In this document: positions 1-10,330 of the stretch, piece by piece | Layout of the letters: each line of letters starts with the position of its first letter | How positions within the stretch are numbered: the first letter of the stretch is position 1 | Assembly (NCBI GenBank): GCA_016748015.1 | Contig: JAAOMT010000269.1 | Coordinates: forward strand, 1 to 28,277 | Direction: 5' to 3' | DNA length: 28,277 nt | Source of the DNA: Geosiphon pyriformis | Taxonomy: Eukaryota; Glomeromycota; Glomeromycetes; Archaeosporales; Geosiphonaceae | Notes under the pieces: model-generated | Database searches by the model: none | The model's input: the letters and a program-made list of their open reading frames with translations, nothing else | What the model was told of the DNA's origin: nothing | Program-made: the position numbers and the translations under genes

Positions 1-2566
1 AAATTTTTTGTTTATAATAATTTCTTTTTGCAGTTTTTTGGTTTAAGTTGAAAATATTTTTTTATTTAAAAACTTTTGAAATAGGATAAATAAAAATTTG
101 CATGTAATTTTATTTTTTACAATTTATGAAGCTTTTTTGAATTAATATTTAAATTTATGTATATTAATAATTAAACTTTTTATTAATTGAAAATAATATT
201 TTTTGATAAAAAATTTTCAAATTTAATTTAAATTTTCATAATTTTAGATAAATATATAATAATAATTGTAAGAAAGTTTTTTAAGTGTAAAAAATATTTT
301 AATTTTTAAAATTAATTTAAAATATTTTTTTGATTATTTAAAAAAATTAAGCATATATTAATAATAATTTTAAAATTATTTTATTTTATACAACATTCTT
401 TCTACTAAATTTATTTTCTACAAATATTTATAGAAATTTAACTCTTGAAATCAAACAATAGATTTAAACTTTAATTGAATAAAAAAAATTGTTTTAGAAT
501 TAAATTAATTCTTGATTAAATTCTATTTTTTTTAATAATAAAACTGTATTATATAAAAACTTTAAAATACTACAACTAATTTGACAAGTACTAGTTTTTA
601 CATTAAAACTAATAATGTTATTTAAATTGTTTAAAATATTTAATCTTTAAAATAAAAATTATGTTAATCATAGAAAATATCTATTTTTATTAAATACTAT
701 AAAAATATGATTAAAATAGCCACATAAATGTTTAAAAAATGTTTTTACTTTGTTAAAAACTTTACTTTTTGATTTTTCTGAATAAACACACTAATTTTAA
801 AGTTTAGATATTAATTAACACAACTAACTTAACTGAAGTTAAAAAAAGGTTTTGTTTAATAAGATGTTTTTTAATATTATTTATTTATTTTTTATTTAAA
901 ATTTTTCTTAGTAAATTTGAAAATTGTTTTAAAGTATTTTATTTTAAATTAATTTAGTTTTAAACATAAATATAAATTTTTATAAAAGACTAATATTATT
1001 TTTAATATTTCTTTAAAGTTAATTTTTTAAAAATTGAATATTTTGCTGTTTATAAGCAAAATAATTAGAATATCTATTATTATTAAATAAATACTATTTA
1101 ATAATATTCTTAATAATAATTTTTAAGTTTTTTAATATATTAGATATATTTTTTTATATAGAAATTTTTACACTAATAATTTTTTATTTATTGGTTTAAA
1201 AAATTTAAAGCAATATAATTAAGTAGTTAAGATAAATTAGTTAAGATAATTTTATATTTTTTGTAAAATAATTAAAATAAAATAAATATTCTTAATTTTT
1301 TTAAAAATTTAGTTTTATATAATAAAATATATATTTGTATTAATAAATCACTTTTAATATTTCAAAAAATTTATTAATTAAAATTTTTTCATGTTTATAA
1401 AATATTATATATTATTTAATTATAGTTGTATAATTTTTTAAACTTTAAATTTGTAAATCAAGTTATTTTTTTGTATATAATAATCTAGTTTACATTAAAA
1501 TTTACACAATAATTTTAATTAAGAAGTAAAATTTGCAAGCAATACAAATTTAATTGTTTTTTAACAAAAAAATAATATTTATAAATAAAAAATATTCAAA
1601 ATTATATATTGTTAATTTATATTAAACTAAGTCTTAAATCAAAAAATAAAATTTTAAAAGAACAAATATTAAAAATTAATAAAATATTATTATTATTAAG
1701 TATTAATATTGTTAAAATTAAAATAACTATTTTTATTTATTTATTTATAGAATAGCAAAATATACAGATTGTTTAATAGTTATTTTTTAATTATTATTAG
1801 TATTTTTATTGTTTTATAATATTTAAAAGTTTTTTGTATTAGATATTATAATTATTAAATAATTTATTATAAAAAAAATCAGAGTTTATAAATTAACTTA
1901 ACTATAGTTTAATTTTATATTAGGTTTTTTTTTCATAATATATTAATGTAATTTTATTATTGTTGTTTTATAGTCTATTTTTTTAAAATTTTTTACAGAT
2001 TATAAATTTTTTAAAAAAAAATTATTAATTAAATATTAGTTTAATAACTTTATGATTTAATTTTGTTTTCTAATCTAATTTTTTATTATTTTTTATTCTT
2101 ATTATTAAAATTCTAGTCGTTATTAAAGCATATTTAAGTTTTAATTATATTTAAAACTTAATAACTTTTTATTAATCTTAAATTTATAGTTATTTTTTAA
2201 AGTATATTTTTATTCTAATTATATTACTCAAATTATGATTGAAATTTGTTTGTTATTAAAAGTATTATGAACAAATTATGTTTTATTTTCTGTTTTTTAA
2301 GATACTTTATATAAATTTCAACTGTTTTTATTATTAATATTATTATATACACAAAACATTTCTTTAGTTTTTTATAGAAGTTTTTTAGAATTCTAATTAT
2401 TATTATTATTATTATATTAAAAAAAATTACTATCTTTTTTTGAAAACAATTTTTAAACATATATTTTTTATGCAAATTAATAATTAGTTTTTTACTTTAA
2501 TTTATATTGTAATATCAAAAAAATTAATAATTAAACTTTATATTTGTTATTTTTAACATAAATAAT
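1..2566. other. AT-rich desert without a recognisable gene
   Basis: This stretch is made almost entirely of A and T homopolymer runs and TAA/TTA-type simple sequence, including an ATT microsatellite near 2395-2415. The longest open frame (minus, 2233-2475) is Lys/Ile/Asn/Phe low-complexity and resembles no family I know; I read it as chance. There is essentially no CpG. I see no RNA gene, terminal repeat or protein relic. It may be transposon sequence decayed beyond recognition, but nothing here proves that. Confidence 0.7.
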
Positions 2567-2960
2567 TAAATATTTTATTTATTTATTTATTTATTTTAAT
2601 GAGTAAAGTCCAAACACTACCTAATACTATACATCAAAGAAATAATCTAAATTAAGTGTGAATCATGTACTTTTTACATGTGACCAGCCACTAGGGTCAG
2701 TCAGAACAACACTACACAGCTATGCAAACTGAAATTGCATTACAAATGCCTGAAAAAAACAAACACTGCCTGTGAAAACCAAAACAAATACTGAAAGCCT
2801 CAACAACACTCAACAAATTGATTATACCAGCAGAAAACCTCGATAACAAACCAAACACCAAAATAGAAGCCAAACTGCTTAAAAGAATCAACTTATGTTT
2901 TTCCATATATGCACAATGTTTCACGTGAACCAACCAGATATTATCTTTGATAAATATTTT
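2567..2960 (-). mobile_element. 5'-truncated LINE copy with tail and candidate target-site duplication
   Basis: On the minus strand this holds the last roughly 78 codons of a LINE ORF, its stop (2712-2714), a 3' UTR of about 115 bases, and a tail of (AAAT) units, seen as (ATTT)n on the plus strand near 2577-2600. The 10-mer TAAATATTTT lies directly outside both ends, at 2567-2576 and 2951-2960. This is the arrangement expected of target-primed reverse transcription. The 3' UTR aligns by eye with that of the plus-strand LINE ending near 18750: both have TTGGTCA/CTGGTCA followed by ATGTAA, and both end in TTGGACTTTACT. In such AT-rich DNA a 10-bp match could be chance, but its position at both boundaries argues for a true duplication. 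Confidence 0.75.
2712..2950 (-). pseudogene. LINE ORF, C-terminal end only
   Basis: The frame has no internal stop and reads from ...DNIWLVHVKHCAYMEKHK to ...FFSGICNAISVCIAV. It is the extreme C-terminus of the LINE polyprotein, beyond the RNase H and CCHC parts. The plus-strand LINE carries the related ending ...FAVSFDKCKPCTFFSGL...IYVDM at 18400-18617. There is no start codon of its own: coding runs from the 5' truncation point, so this is not an independent gene. It is better preserved than the two large LINE relics, which suggests a later insertion. The family assignment rests on internal similarity plus recall of Rhizophagus LINEs. Confidence 0.75.
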
Positions 2961-4000
2961 TTAACATATATAATTTTAAGAAAAAAATATTAGTTACCAA
3001 TAATTAAAAAAATTATTGTTTTTAATTTATATTTAACATAATAATTAAATATTTTTTTATGTAAAATTTTAATAAAATTTTTAAGTAATTATTTAAAAAA
3101 AATTTTCAAGAGTTTTTGTTTTATTTTTTTAATAAAAGTTAATAATAAATTTAAAAGATTTAGTGCCTAAAAAAATATATATAAAATAAATTAATATTGA
3201 TAAATTAATTAGAAAAAAAACTGGTTTTTGGTTTTATAATTAAAATATAAAGCTTTATAATTATTTTTTAATAAGCTTTAAGATACCAACACTAATAATT
3301 TATAAATTATTATTAAAGTTAATATTAATTATTAATACATAATTATTATAAATAAGTAAATATTAAAAAGCATTAAAAATAAAATATTAAATTTTTTAAA
3401 TCAAAATTTTTAAAAATTTTGGTAATTTAATAAAAAAATTAATTAAAATTCAAAAAATATAAACAGTTAAAATAATTTATAACAGTAAATAATAATTATT
3501 ATATAATAAAATGCTAATTTTTTTAGGCTTTAATACAAATAAACTGTTTAATTAGCTTTGTTTATAAAGTTATATATAAAAAATTAATAGAGTTTTATAA
3601 CTGTAAAAAAATATTTTCTTAATATTTTTGCTGTTATATTAAATATTAAGATAATTTTAATTATAATATCATAATAATATTAATTTATTAAATTATATTT
3701 TTAACAAATAATATGTTTTTTATAAACTATTATATAAAAAATTGTGAAATATTTTAAAAAGATATATTTTACCGAAAAATTCAAAATCTAAAAAAATATA
3801 ATTTAATATTTAACAATATATTTTATAACTACAATTATATAAATATAAAAAATAATATGATTTTATTATTATTAGATAAATTAAATTTTTTTTATTATAA
3901 TTTTATTTTCTTTTATATTATTTTTTATTATCTAAATTTTTTAAAAAAATTAAGATTTTTTTGGTCTAAAAATTAAAATAAAAAACTTTTTTATATTTAA
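2961..4000. other. AT-rich desert
   Basis: This is simple A/T-rich sequence with short inverted TAAT/ATTA runs and no open frame of note. I recognise no element boundary, RNA gene or protein relic. Confidence 0.65.
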
Positions 4001-4540
4001 CAAAACTTTTAGTACTTGTTATATTTTTTACTAATATATTTTTTATTAAAATAACTTAATATTATTTTACTTTTATAAATTTTTATTTTATAAATATTTA
4101 TAATTAATATTTAAAAAGAAATTTATTAGTATTTAATAAAACTTTTTAGTATTTGTTGTATTTTATGCTAATATGTTTTTTACCAAAATAATTTTATAGT
4201 ATATTACTTTTATATAAGTTTTTATTTTATTAATATTTATAGTTAATATTTAAAAAAAAAATTATTAATATTTAATAAAACTTTTAATACTTGTTATAAT
4301 CTATATTAGTATGTTTTTTTATTAAAATAATTTAATATTATCTTATTTTTATATAGTTTTAAATTTATGAATTCTTATAATAATACTTAAAAAAAAATTT
4401 GTTAATATTTAATAAAACATTTTAGTACTTATTATATTTTTATGTTAATATATTTAATACTATAATAATTTATATTTATATAAACTTTTATTTTTTTTAA
4501 ATTATTTATAATAAATATTTAAAAAATAGTTTTTATAATT
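4001..4540. repeat. Satellite of about 137 bp, roughly four diverged copies
   Basis: A block beginning AAAAC followed by a TTTTAGTACTTGTTATAT-like stretch recurs with the C of AAAAC at 4006, 4142, 4281 and 4418, giving spacings of 136, 139 and 137 bases. Later parts of each unit also line up: a TTTTTTATTAAAATAA-like core, then TTTTTATTTTATAAATATTTATAATTAATATTTAAA-type sequence (described, not quoted exactly), then TTATTAATATTTAATAAAAC leading into the next unit. Copies differ by small indels and transitions, so the array is old. No protein is encoded. Confidence 0.75.
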
Positions 4541-4559
4541 TTTGTTTTTTAATTTTCAT

Positions 4560-4850
4560 TAAGTATAATTTAAACTTAACTAATTTAAAATTTTATGTAA
4601 TTTTTAATCAATAAAAAAACTAAATATATAATATTTTTATAAAATTGTTCTTGAAAATTAATTATATAAATTTTTATATTTTTTTAATTACTTATAATAA
4701 TACTTAATAAGTAAATATAATAATTTTGTTAATTACAATTTAAGTTTTATTTTTTTGAAAATTTTATATAATTTTTAATTAATTAAAAAACCAAATATAT
4801 AATATTTCTATAAAAACTGGTTTTAAAAATTTATTATAAATACTATATAA
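4560..4850. repeat. Duplicated AT-rich block of about 171 bp
   Basis: The segment around 4587-4640 (AAAATTTTATGTAATTTTTAA, then AATATATAATATTT) recurs around 4758-4815 with an offset of about 171 bases. Sequence upstream of both cores also aligns (ATAATTTAAACTTAA against ACAATTTAAGTTTTA). A TTATAATAATACTTAA motif links this block to the third 137-bp unit (near 4375-4390), so the two arrays may be parts of one larger decayed satellite. Confidence 0.5.
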
Positions 4851-5559
4851 AAGTTTTTTTATATAAATTTGTATTTATTAATTTATTTTTAATAATTAAT
4901 TTAGATTTTTAAGTGTTTTATTAATTAAATAAATAACAGTAATCAATAAAAAATTCTCAATATAAATTAAAAAAATACTAATAGTAATACTAATTAATAG
5001 ATTTTTTATTAGTCCAATAATAAATTGATTCAAAATTTAAGCATTAAAGTAATAAATATTTGTTTTTAATTAACAAATTCTTATAAAAAGTTTGTTAAAC
5101 TTCTTAATATAAGTCATAACAAATTTAGAAATATTATTGTTAGTAAACTGTTTAAAAAAAAACAGTTTTAAAAATTTGTTAATTGGCAAAAAAATTGGCC
5201 AAGTTTTTGAATTAGTTTCTTTAAAAAAATAAAGAATTGCTTATAATATTTTTATTGTATTCTATTTGTTTGTATTTTTTGTCTTAGTAACTTAATCAAA
5301 CTATTTTTAAAGACTGGTTTCAATATTTTTTTCAGAAAAATTAGAAATCTTTGTAATATAAACAGTAGCTATTTTATTATTATTATTTTTTTATTATTTG
5401 TGTTTTTTTTTAATTGGTTTAAAAACATTTTTTTATTAGTTAAAGTTTTTAAATGTTTACTTTAATTTTTAATATATAATCAAAAAGTTAGTACTAGTAT
5501 AAATTAATTTTGACTATTAAATAAAATTTTTAATTAAGTTTTTTGGTCTTAAAAACCAA
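4851..5559. other. AT-rich spacer, no gene seen
   Basis: There is no coding relic I can name. The base composition is slightly less extreme than upstream, with occasional GGTTT and CTTGG words, so it may be the eroded remains of another element. Nothing is strong enough to call. Confidence 0.5.
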
Positions 5560-5873
5560 TATTACAAGTAATTGTTTAGAGTATTAAAGCAAATAACAAA
5601 CTCATAATTTGATATTTAATAATAATTAATAATGATAATTTCTAAAGATTTTGAAGTCTGAAAGTTTTGGTTGAATTTTTTATATAATGAACAGAAATTC
5701 AATTGATGGTTTTTTTTGTGAATTTTTTTTTTAGTGTAGTAGCCAATTTATTTTGGCAGTTATGCTTTTCTAATAAATTATTCTTATTTAGCACTTAATC
5801 TTTTAATCAATTAGTAACCAACAAAAAAAATAAAAATAAAAAAATAAAAGAAAATAAGAAAAAAAATAAAAAA
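5560..5873 (+). repeat. Interspersed repeat R, copy 1 (LTR-like or SINE-like)
   Basis: The unit starts TATTACAAGTAATTGTTTAG and ends ACCAACA at about 5823, followed by an A-rich tract to about 5873. It aligns along its length with 23249-23640, where the start reads TGTTACAAGTAATTATTTGG. A TATATAATG box (5681-5689) is conserved in both copies. The TG...CA ends suggest a solo LTR, with TG changed to TA here. The shared A-rich tract after the CA end instead suggests a short retroposon with a tail. I cannot decide between these. The gypsy 5' LTR begins immediately after the A-rich tract. Confidence 0.65.
5681..5690 (+). promoter_or_regulatory. TATA-box-like site in repeat R
   Basis: TATATAATGA at this position is matched by TATATAATGG in the other copy (about 23370-23379), while flanking bases differ. 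Conservation inside a decayed repeat fits an old promoter element of an LTR-like unit, but AT-rich background weakens the claim. Confidence 0.3.
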
Positions 5874-6301
5874 TGCTTTTAGCATAAATGTCTTAAATTT
5901 TAATAATTTGAACTAATCACTCTTGATCATAGCAATTGACAATACTAATTTATTTTTTTTTATTTTTTTATTTTTTATTTTTTTTTATTTATTTTTTATT
6001 TATTTTTATTCTCTTTTATGGAATGGCAATATAAAAAAATCAACTGTTTAAGAATAGACTTCATGATAGTCTGGTAAAAAAAAAAAGCTTCCTTTAAGAT
6101 TAAATATTAATATTATCTTGGTAGCTTACCAGAAGGACAAAAAAACACCATTAAATCCTAATAACTGTGCTTGTTAGCTTGGAGAAAATAGCTTATATTT
6201 ACAACAAAAAGTTACAAAACATGAAAGTAAAAACTCTGTGCTTTATAACCAATAAACTCCACAGATAAATTCATATTAATCAAAAAAATCTTTAAAGACT
6301 A
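5874..6301 (+). repeat. 5' LTR of the gypsy element
   Basis: It starts TGCTTTTAGCATAAATG and matches the 3' LTR from 13491 (TGCTCTTAGCATAAATG) almost throughout. Shared blocks include TGATCATAGCAATT/TGATTATGGCAATT, a long T-rich tract (about 5950-6010), the AGAAGGACAAAAA block, CTTATATTTACAACAAAAAG and ATGAAAGTAAAAACTCTGTG. Similarity fades after about 6295. The exact 3' end is uncertain, because a terminal CA would have to be ACTA here against TACA in the other LTR. Confidence 0.9.
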
Positions 6302-6366
6302 ATAATACTAACACACCAAACTTACTGAAAAAAAATTATCAAAAGCTCTTTAGAAACCCAAATATT

Positions 6367-6422
6367 GAGCACCAAATATTACTACTATATAATCCTAAGT
6401 TTATTCATAATATTTGGTGCTC
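6367..6422 (+). promoter_or_regulatory. Perfect 14-bp stem-loop in the gypsy leader
   Basis: GAGCACCAAATATT (6367-6380) is the exact reverse complement of AATATTTGGTGCTC (6409-6422), with a 28-base loop. It lies about 70-120 bases after the LTR end, in the untranslated leader. The right arm contains TGGTGCTCC (from 6415), which begins with TGG as tRNA-primed primer-binding sites do. A packaging or dimerisation hairpin, or a primer-binding site, is possible; neither is shown. A perfect stem in otherwise decayed sequence is unusual. Confidence 0.6.
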
Positions 6423-6584
6423 CATGTGAGATTATAAAAATTCACAAAAGTAGTGACTTTTAAAATAATAAGAAAAAATTACTCACCATACAGAAAAACA
6501 TTATTTCAATACTTTAGACAAGATTTAAGAATCCCACTTAAAGCTATTACTATTAAAAAAAAATTTTGTCAATATCTATAGGCA

Positions 6585-7790
6585 AAAATTAACTGTCTGT
6601 TAGGCCAAACAACAGACACAGAAAAAATTGAAGAACAAATACACCAAAAATTATTAACATACTTAACAGAAACTATCATTCAAGCCATAACTAAGACCTT
6701 TCATATAATTGATAGAGAAATTAAGAAATACATAACACAACAGTATCTTTAAGTAAAAAGAAAACAATTAACAAAGCCCGATTCTACAGAATTTGAATTT
6801 AAATCTGTTAATACAACAGCTGCACAAGAACAAGTCTAACTTACAGTCAACAAGAAATTAAGGTTTCTTTTACTAAACATTCTGTTATATCATCAGATAC
6901 CAGAAAGTAGAATTTTATTCAACCAACCCATAAAAAAACAAACAAAAACTCCAAGAACTTTTAAAATCCTGTATCTTTGGGGCCATAATAATAATCTTTG
7001 GACAAAATCTCTGAGAGAATATGAATCATTATTTAGAAATCTTATTCTAACAGCCAGCCAACCCAGTGAAAGCATGTCCTTTTAGTTACTATTATTAGCA
7101 CAGTCTTTAACAAAGTTAACAACTATCTCTACAGAAAAAACAGCTATCTTGTTATCCATTGGTCTCAACAAAGAAAAACAACTAGCATTAGCACTCAAAA
7201 AACAATATAGTACTCTACCATCAATTCCCTTAGCCTCAACCAATAAACTATTTCCTATTAATCAGAATATGACTTACTAAAATATTACTAAGCTTGAAAA
7301 ATTTTCCAAAAATGAAAATAATGCATATTTTTGGATTGTAAAAGCCAAAAAAGCAATCACTACCAACAATTGGAATAATAACAAAACAATTCAAGCATTG
7401 CCTTTCTTTTTAACAAGAATAGCAGATTTGTAATACCAAAGTTTTGAAGAGAAACCAACTGACTTTGCTAATATTTTTGCAACCCTAATACACTTATTAG
7501 ATTACAAAATCAGTTCAGCATAATAAAACCAAAAAATTATAAAGCCATAACCACTTATCTTAGACAATTTAATCAAATTTTCTAACAGGTTTAGGTAATT
7601 GAAAGGGACTATTACACACCCAGACAAATTTTTAATCAATTTATCAAAGGATTAAGAAGTAACATCCTACAATTAATAAAACTCTAGCACCCAACAAACT
7701 TACAAAAAGCAGTCTTTTTTACTCATAACTTTGAATCAGCAGAACAAACACCACATTAAAGAGATCAACTATACTGACCTCCAAAATTAA
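6585..7790 (+). pseudogene. gag: Gypsy gag/capsid relic
   Basis: The sequence is broken into short open stretches. The recognisable core is near 7358-7510: TNNWNNNKTIQALPFFL, then ADL*YQSFEEKP, matching the retrotransposon gag pattern in which a W follows the A-x-x-W-Y motif. Here W is a TAG stop. Further on, QIFNQFIKGLRSNILQ-like sequence and an N-F-E-S-A-E motif follow in the same order as in gag proteins of Rhizophagus gypsy elements. No convincing start codon was found. Capsid would form the cytoplasmic particle; this copy cannot make it. The family is inferred from the order and the W-Y motif. Confidence 0.65.
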
Positions 7791-8420
7791 TCTGTATTGA
7801 TTGTGAAAAGAAATTATCTTCAATGAATGTTTGCATTGAAGACAATAAAGTTTGGCCAACTGCCATAAAATATTATTGTTGACTATGTGTATTAAGAAAA
7901 TTCAAACAACCAAAGTAATAGAACAAATAAGACAATACCCTTTGTTTTGTATATAATGAAATTCTATCTGATAAAGATCTATGAAATAATGTTTTTAGAA
8001 GAAAAAAAATCTGTAATGAGTCTTGTCAGTATACCATCTTAATTAATGACTAGATGTGAAAAATAACTTTATTTATTACAGTGTATTAATGAACAATAAA
8101 CCAAATAGAAAACTATTCTTATAACGAAAAAAAATATGAGAAATGGCTTTAGCAAAATATAAAGGAGCCACTATTGAAAAAATACACACCATTAAAAATG
8201 CTTCTGTAATTATCAAAGAAATAGACAATCTATTAACAGATGATCTGAAAACATTCTAAGACCAATACCAAAAATTGGCTCCTACTTGAAAGGAATAAAA
8301 ACAAAGACTAGCTGACTTCAATACAAAGCTGTGCAATTATTGTCTAATTTTTTGCCATTTTCAGCATTGCAACAAGTGCAATTTCTTATTTAATCTGTCT
8401 TCAAGAACATTATATCCTAT
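7790..8420 (+). pseudogene. Cys-rich (zinc-binding type) modules between gag and dUTPase
   Basis: Two Cys clusters are visible. The first starts at 7793: C-I-D-C-E-K-K-L-S-S-M-N-V-C, then about 20 residues later Y-Y-C-(stop)-L-C, a CxxC...CxxC pattern. The second starts at 8332: C-N-Y-C, then C-H-F-Q-H-C-N-K-C. Between them the frame reads an N-E-S-C-Q-Y-T-I-L-I-N-D-(W) stretch and a Lys/Glu-rich linker, with frame changes and a few stops. The second cluster is in frame with the downstream dUTPase-like part. This is not the classical CCHC nucleocapsid knuckle. Nucleic-acid or protein binding through zinc is an inference from the spacing only. Confidence 0.55.
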
Positions 8421-8589
8421 TATGGAATTATTAAAACCCAAAGAAGACCATAAATTAATCATTGAAGACATATTATTTCAAGAACTAAATAAGACTGTTG
8501 AAATAGAACAGTATTTTACTTACTCTGACCTCTCTAAAAAAATAAAATTAAAATAATATAATGACAACCATAAAAAAATATGCTCAGAA

Positions 8590-9351
8590 AAAACACACAA
8601 AACTGATGCTAATTTTGACTTAAGATACTTTGAACAATCACTCATAGTTATAGCTCCACATTTCCTTGTAATAATAGACCTAAAGATAGTCTTAAAAATT
8701 TTTATCAGTATGATAGTACAAGTTACATCTCAATTTAGTCTGGCCAAGAAAAAAATTGATGTAAAAGAAGAAATTATTGACACCAAATATACAGAAAATA
8801 TCATCATAATATTATAAAACAATTCAAACTGACTCTACAAAATTGAGTTACAAGAAAAAATTGCTTAAGCTATTTTTTTGCCTTTCATAAAAATACTCCA
8901 ATTAATTCTAATTATTATATATAAAGAATTAAGCCTCACCACCAGAGAAATTAACAGATTCAAATTGAGTAGAAAAGGAAACATGTCTATTAACTTTATC
9001 AAAAAAGACAGTAACTAAGTAGAACTTGTATATACAGACACAGTCATCTTTATTTCTCCATATCAACAATATATTCTTAAGATAGAAAAAAAGATCCAAG
9101 ATTAAGCCATATTATTTAAAGCCAATCTAGAAATCTGCTTCCTAGCCAATATAGCCAATTTGTATATACCAATCAAAGTTCATAAACATTTAAAAATTCT
9201 CATCTATAATTACACTAAAAATACTATCGAAATTTTAGAAGGAATTCTTATTGGTTTCATATTCCTGAATATTGAGAATTCAGACAGACCACAACTCATT
9301 CCAAATTTTGTGCAATTATTCTTATTTTGCAATATTACTTTGCAAGTATAA
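8590..9351 (+). pseudogene. dUTPase-like domain inside gypsy Gag-Pol
   Basis: The frame beginning H-K-T-D-A-N-F-D-L-R-Y (8596) is a degraded dUTPase motif I (D-A-G-x-D-L). It continues with IIDLKIVLKI, motif II as S-Q-F-S-L-A-K-K, motif III as E-E-I-I-D-T-K-Y-T-E-N-I, motif IV as E-K-I-A-*-A-I-F, and a weak motif V (R-E-I-N-R-F-K-L-S-R). All are in one frame and in the right order and spacing for a trimeric dUTPase. The catalytic Asp of motif III (IID) is kept; two Gly are lost. The open tail to 9351 (LYIPIKVHKHLKI...) is a beta-rich region leading towards RT. The family hydrolyses dUTP to dUMP and pyrophosphate, which would limit uracil in cDNA. This copy is dead. Confidence 0.75.
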
Positions 9352-9459
9352 AACCTGTCAAAAAAAAGTTACTTGTTTATGTTAAAAGAAATCAACAAAT
9401 TAAATTTGGGAAACTTAAGTACACTATAGCAAATACAATTCAAGGTCTTTTTAAATCAA

Positions 9460-10330
9460 TATGCTGATGTTTTTGCTAACAAAAATGAGTTTAGATGTAC
9501 TGATATTATTAAACACCAGATTAATATGGGTGATCTATTAAGCAATAAGCCTATAGAGTAAATCCAACAGGCAATAATTTAATTAAACAGAAGGTACAAT
9601 GAATGCTTGACAATGATCTGATTAAAAAATTACTAAGTTTTTGGTTCTCTCCAATTGTATTAGTCACAAAGAAAAATAGAAAGTTAAGATTCTATATAGA
9701 TTATTGAAAACTAAATAATGTTACTTATGGAGATAATTATCCCACTTCTCTTATTTAAAAAATCTTAGACAATCTGAAAAATAAGAAATAGTTTTCATTA
9801 TTAGACCTTGCCAATAGATATTAGCAAGTCAAGATGAATCCAAAAAACAAAAAAAAAATGGCATTTATCACATGAAATAGAAACTTTAAATTTAATGTAA
9901 TGCTTTTTGGGCTTTGCAATACTTCTGTTACTTTTTAATAGCTAATAAATGTTGTGTATAAAAAAATTCTATAAAAATTAGTTGTAGTATATTTAGACAA
10001 TACCAATGTATTCTCCAAAGCCTTTGATAACCATCTACTTCATCTTAAACAAGTTTTTAAGCACTTTTAGGACACAGAATTAAAACTCAATCCTAACAAA
10101 TGCTTCTTTGGAAAGAAAAAACTAAAATTCTTAAAACATTTAATTAGCAAAGATAGAATTAAACCCAATCTAAACAAAGTACAAAAAGTTAAAAATTTTT
10201 TAGCCCCAACTAATCTATAAGAACTAAAAAAATTTTTAGAACTGGCTAAATACTATTGTTAATTCATTAAAGAATTCTCAGATATTGCTAAACCTCTCTA
10301 TTACTTACTGTTGAAACATATGCCATACCT
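9460..10330 (+). pseudogene. pol: Gypsy reverse transcriptase relic
   Basis: Pre-RT sequence (ADVFANKNEFRCTDIIKHQI) is in the frame of 9463. A frame change near 9540-9600 leads to the RT frame: MLDNDLIKKLLSFWFSPIVL from 9603, then RFYIDY*KLNN, LLDLANRY*QVKMNP, F-G-L-C-N-T-S, VYLDNTNVFSKAF and the NPNKCFFGKKKLKFLKH segment. The catalytic YxDD box reads Y-L-D-N, with the second Asp changed to AAT at 9999-10001. Stops fall at expected Arg (DYR), Trp (GYWQ) and Gln positions. Membership in the gypsy RT family is secure; activity is impossible. Confidence 0.88.

Noticed and set aside
2233-2475. An 80-codon minus-strand frame
   Set aside because: Low-complexity Ile/Lys/Asn run over an ATT microsatellite; no recognisable motif.
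1-5559. Mitochondrial origin of the very AT-rich sequence
   Set aside because: No mitochondrial genes, rRNA or tRNA are visible, and nuclear retrotransposons and a probable spliced gene lie on the same molecule.
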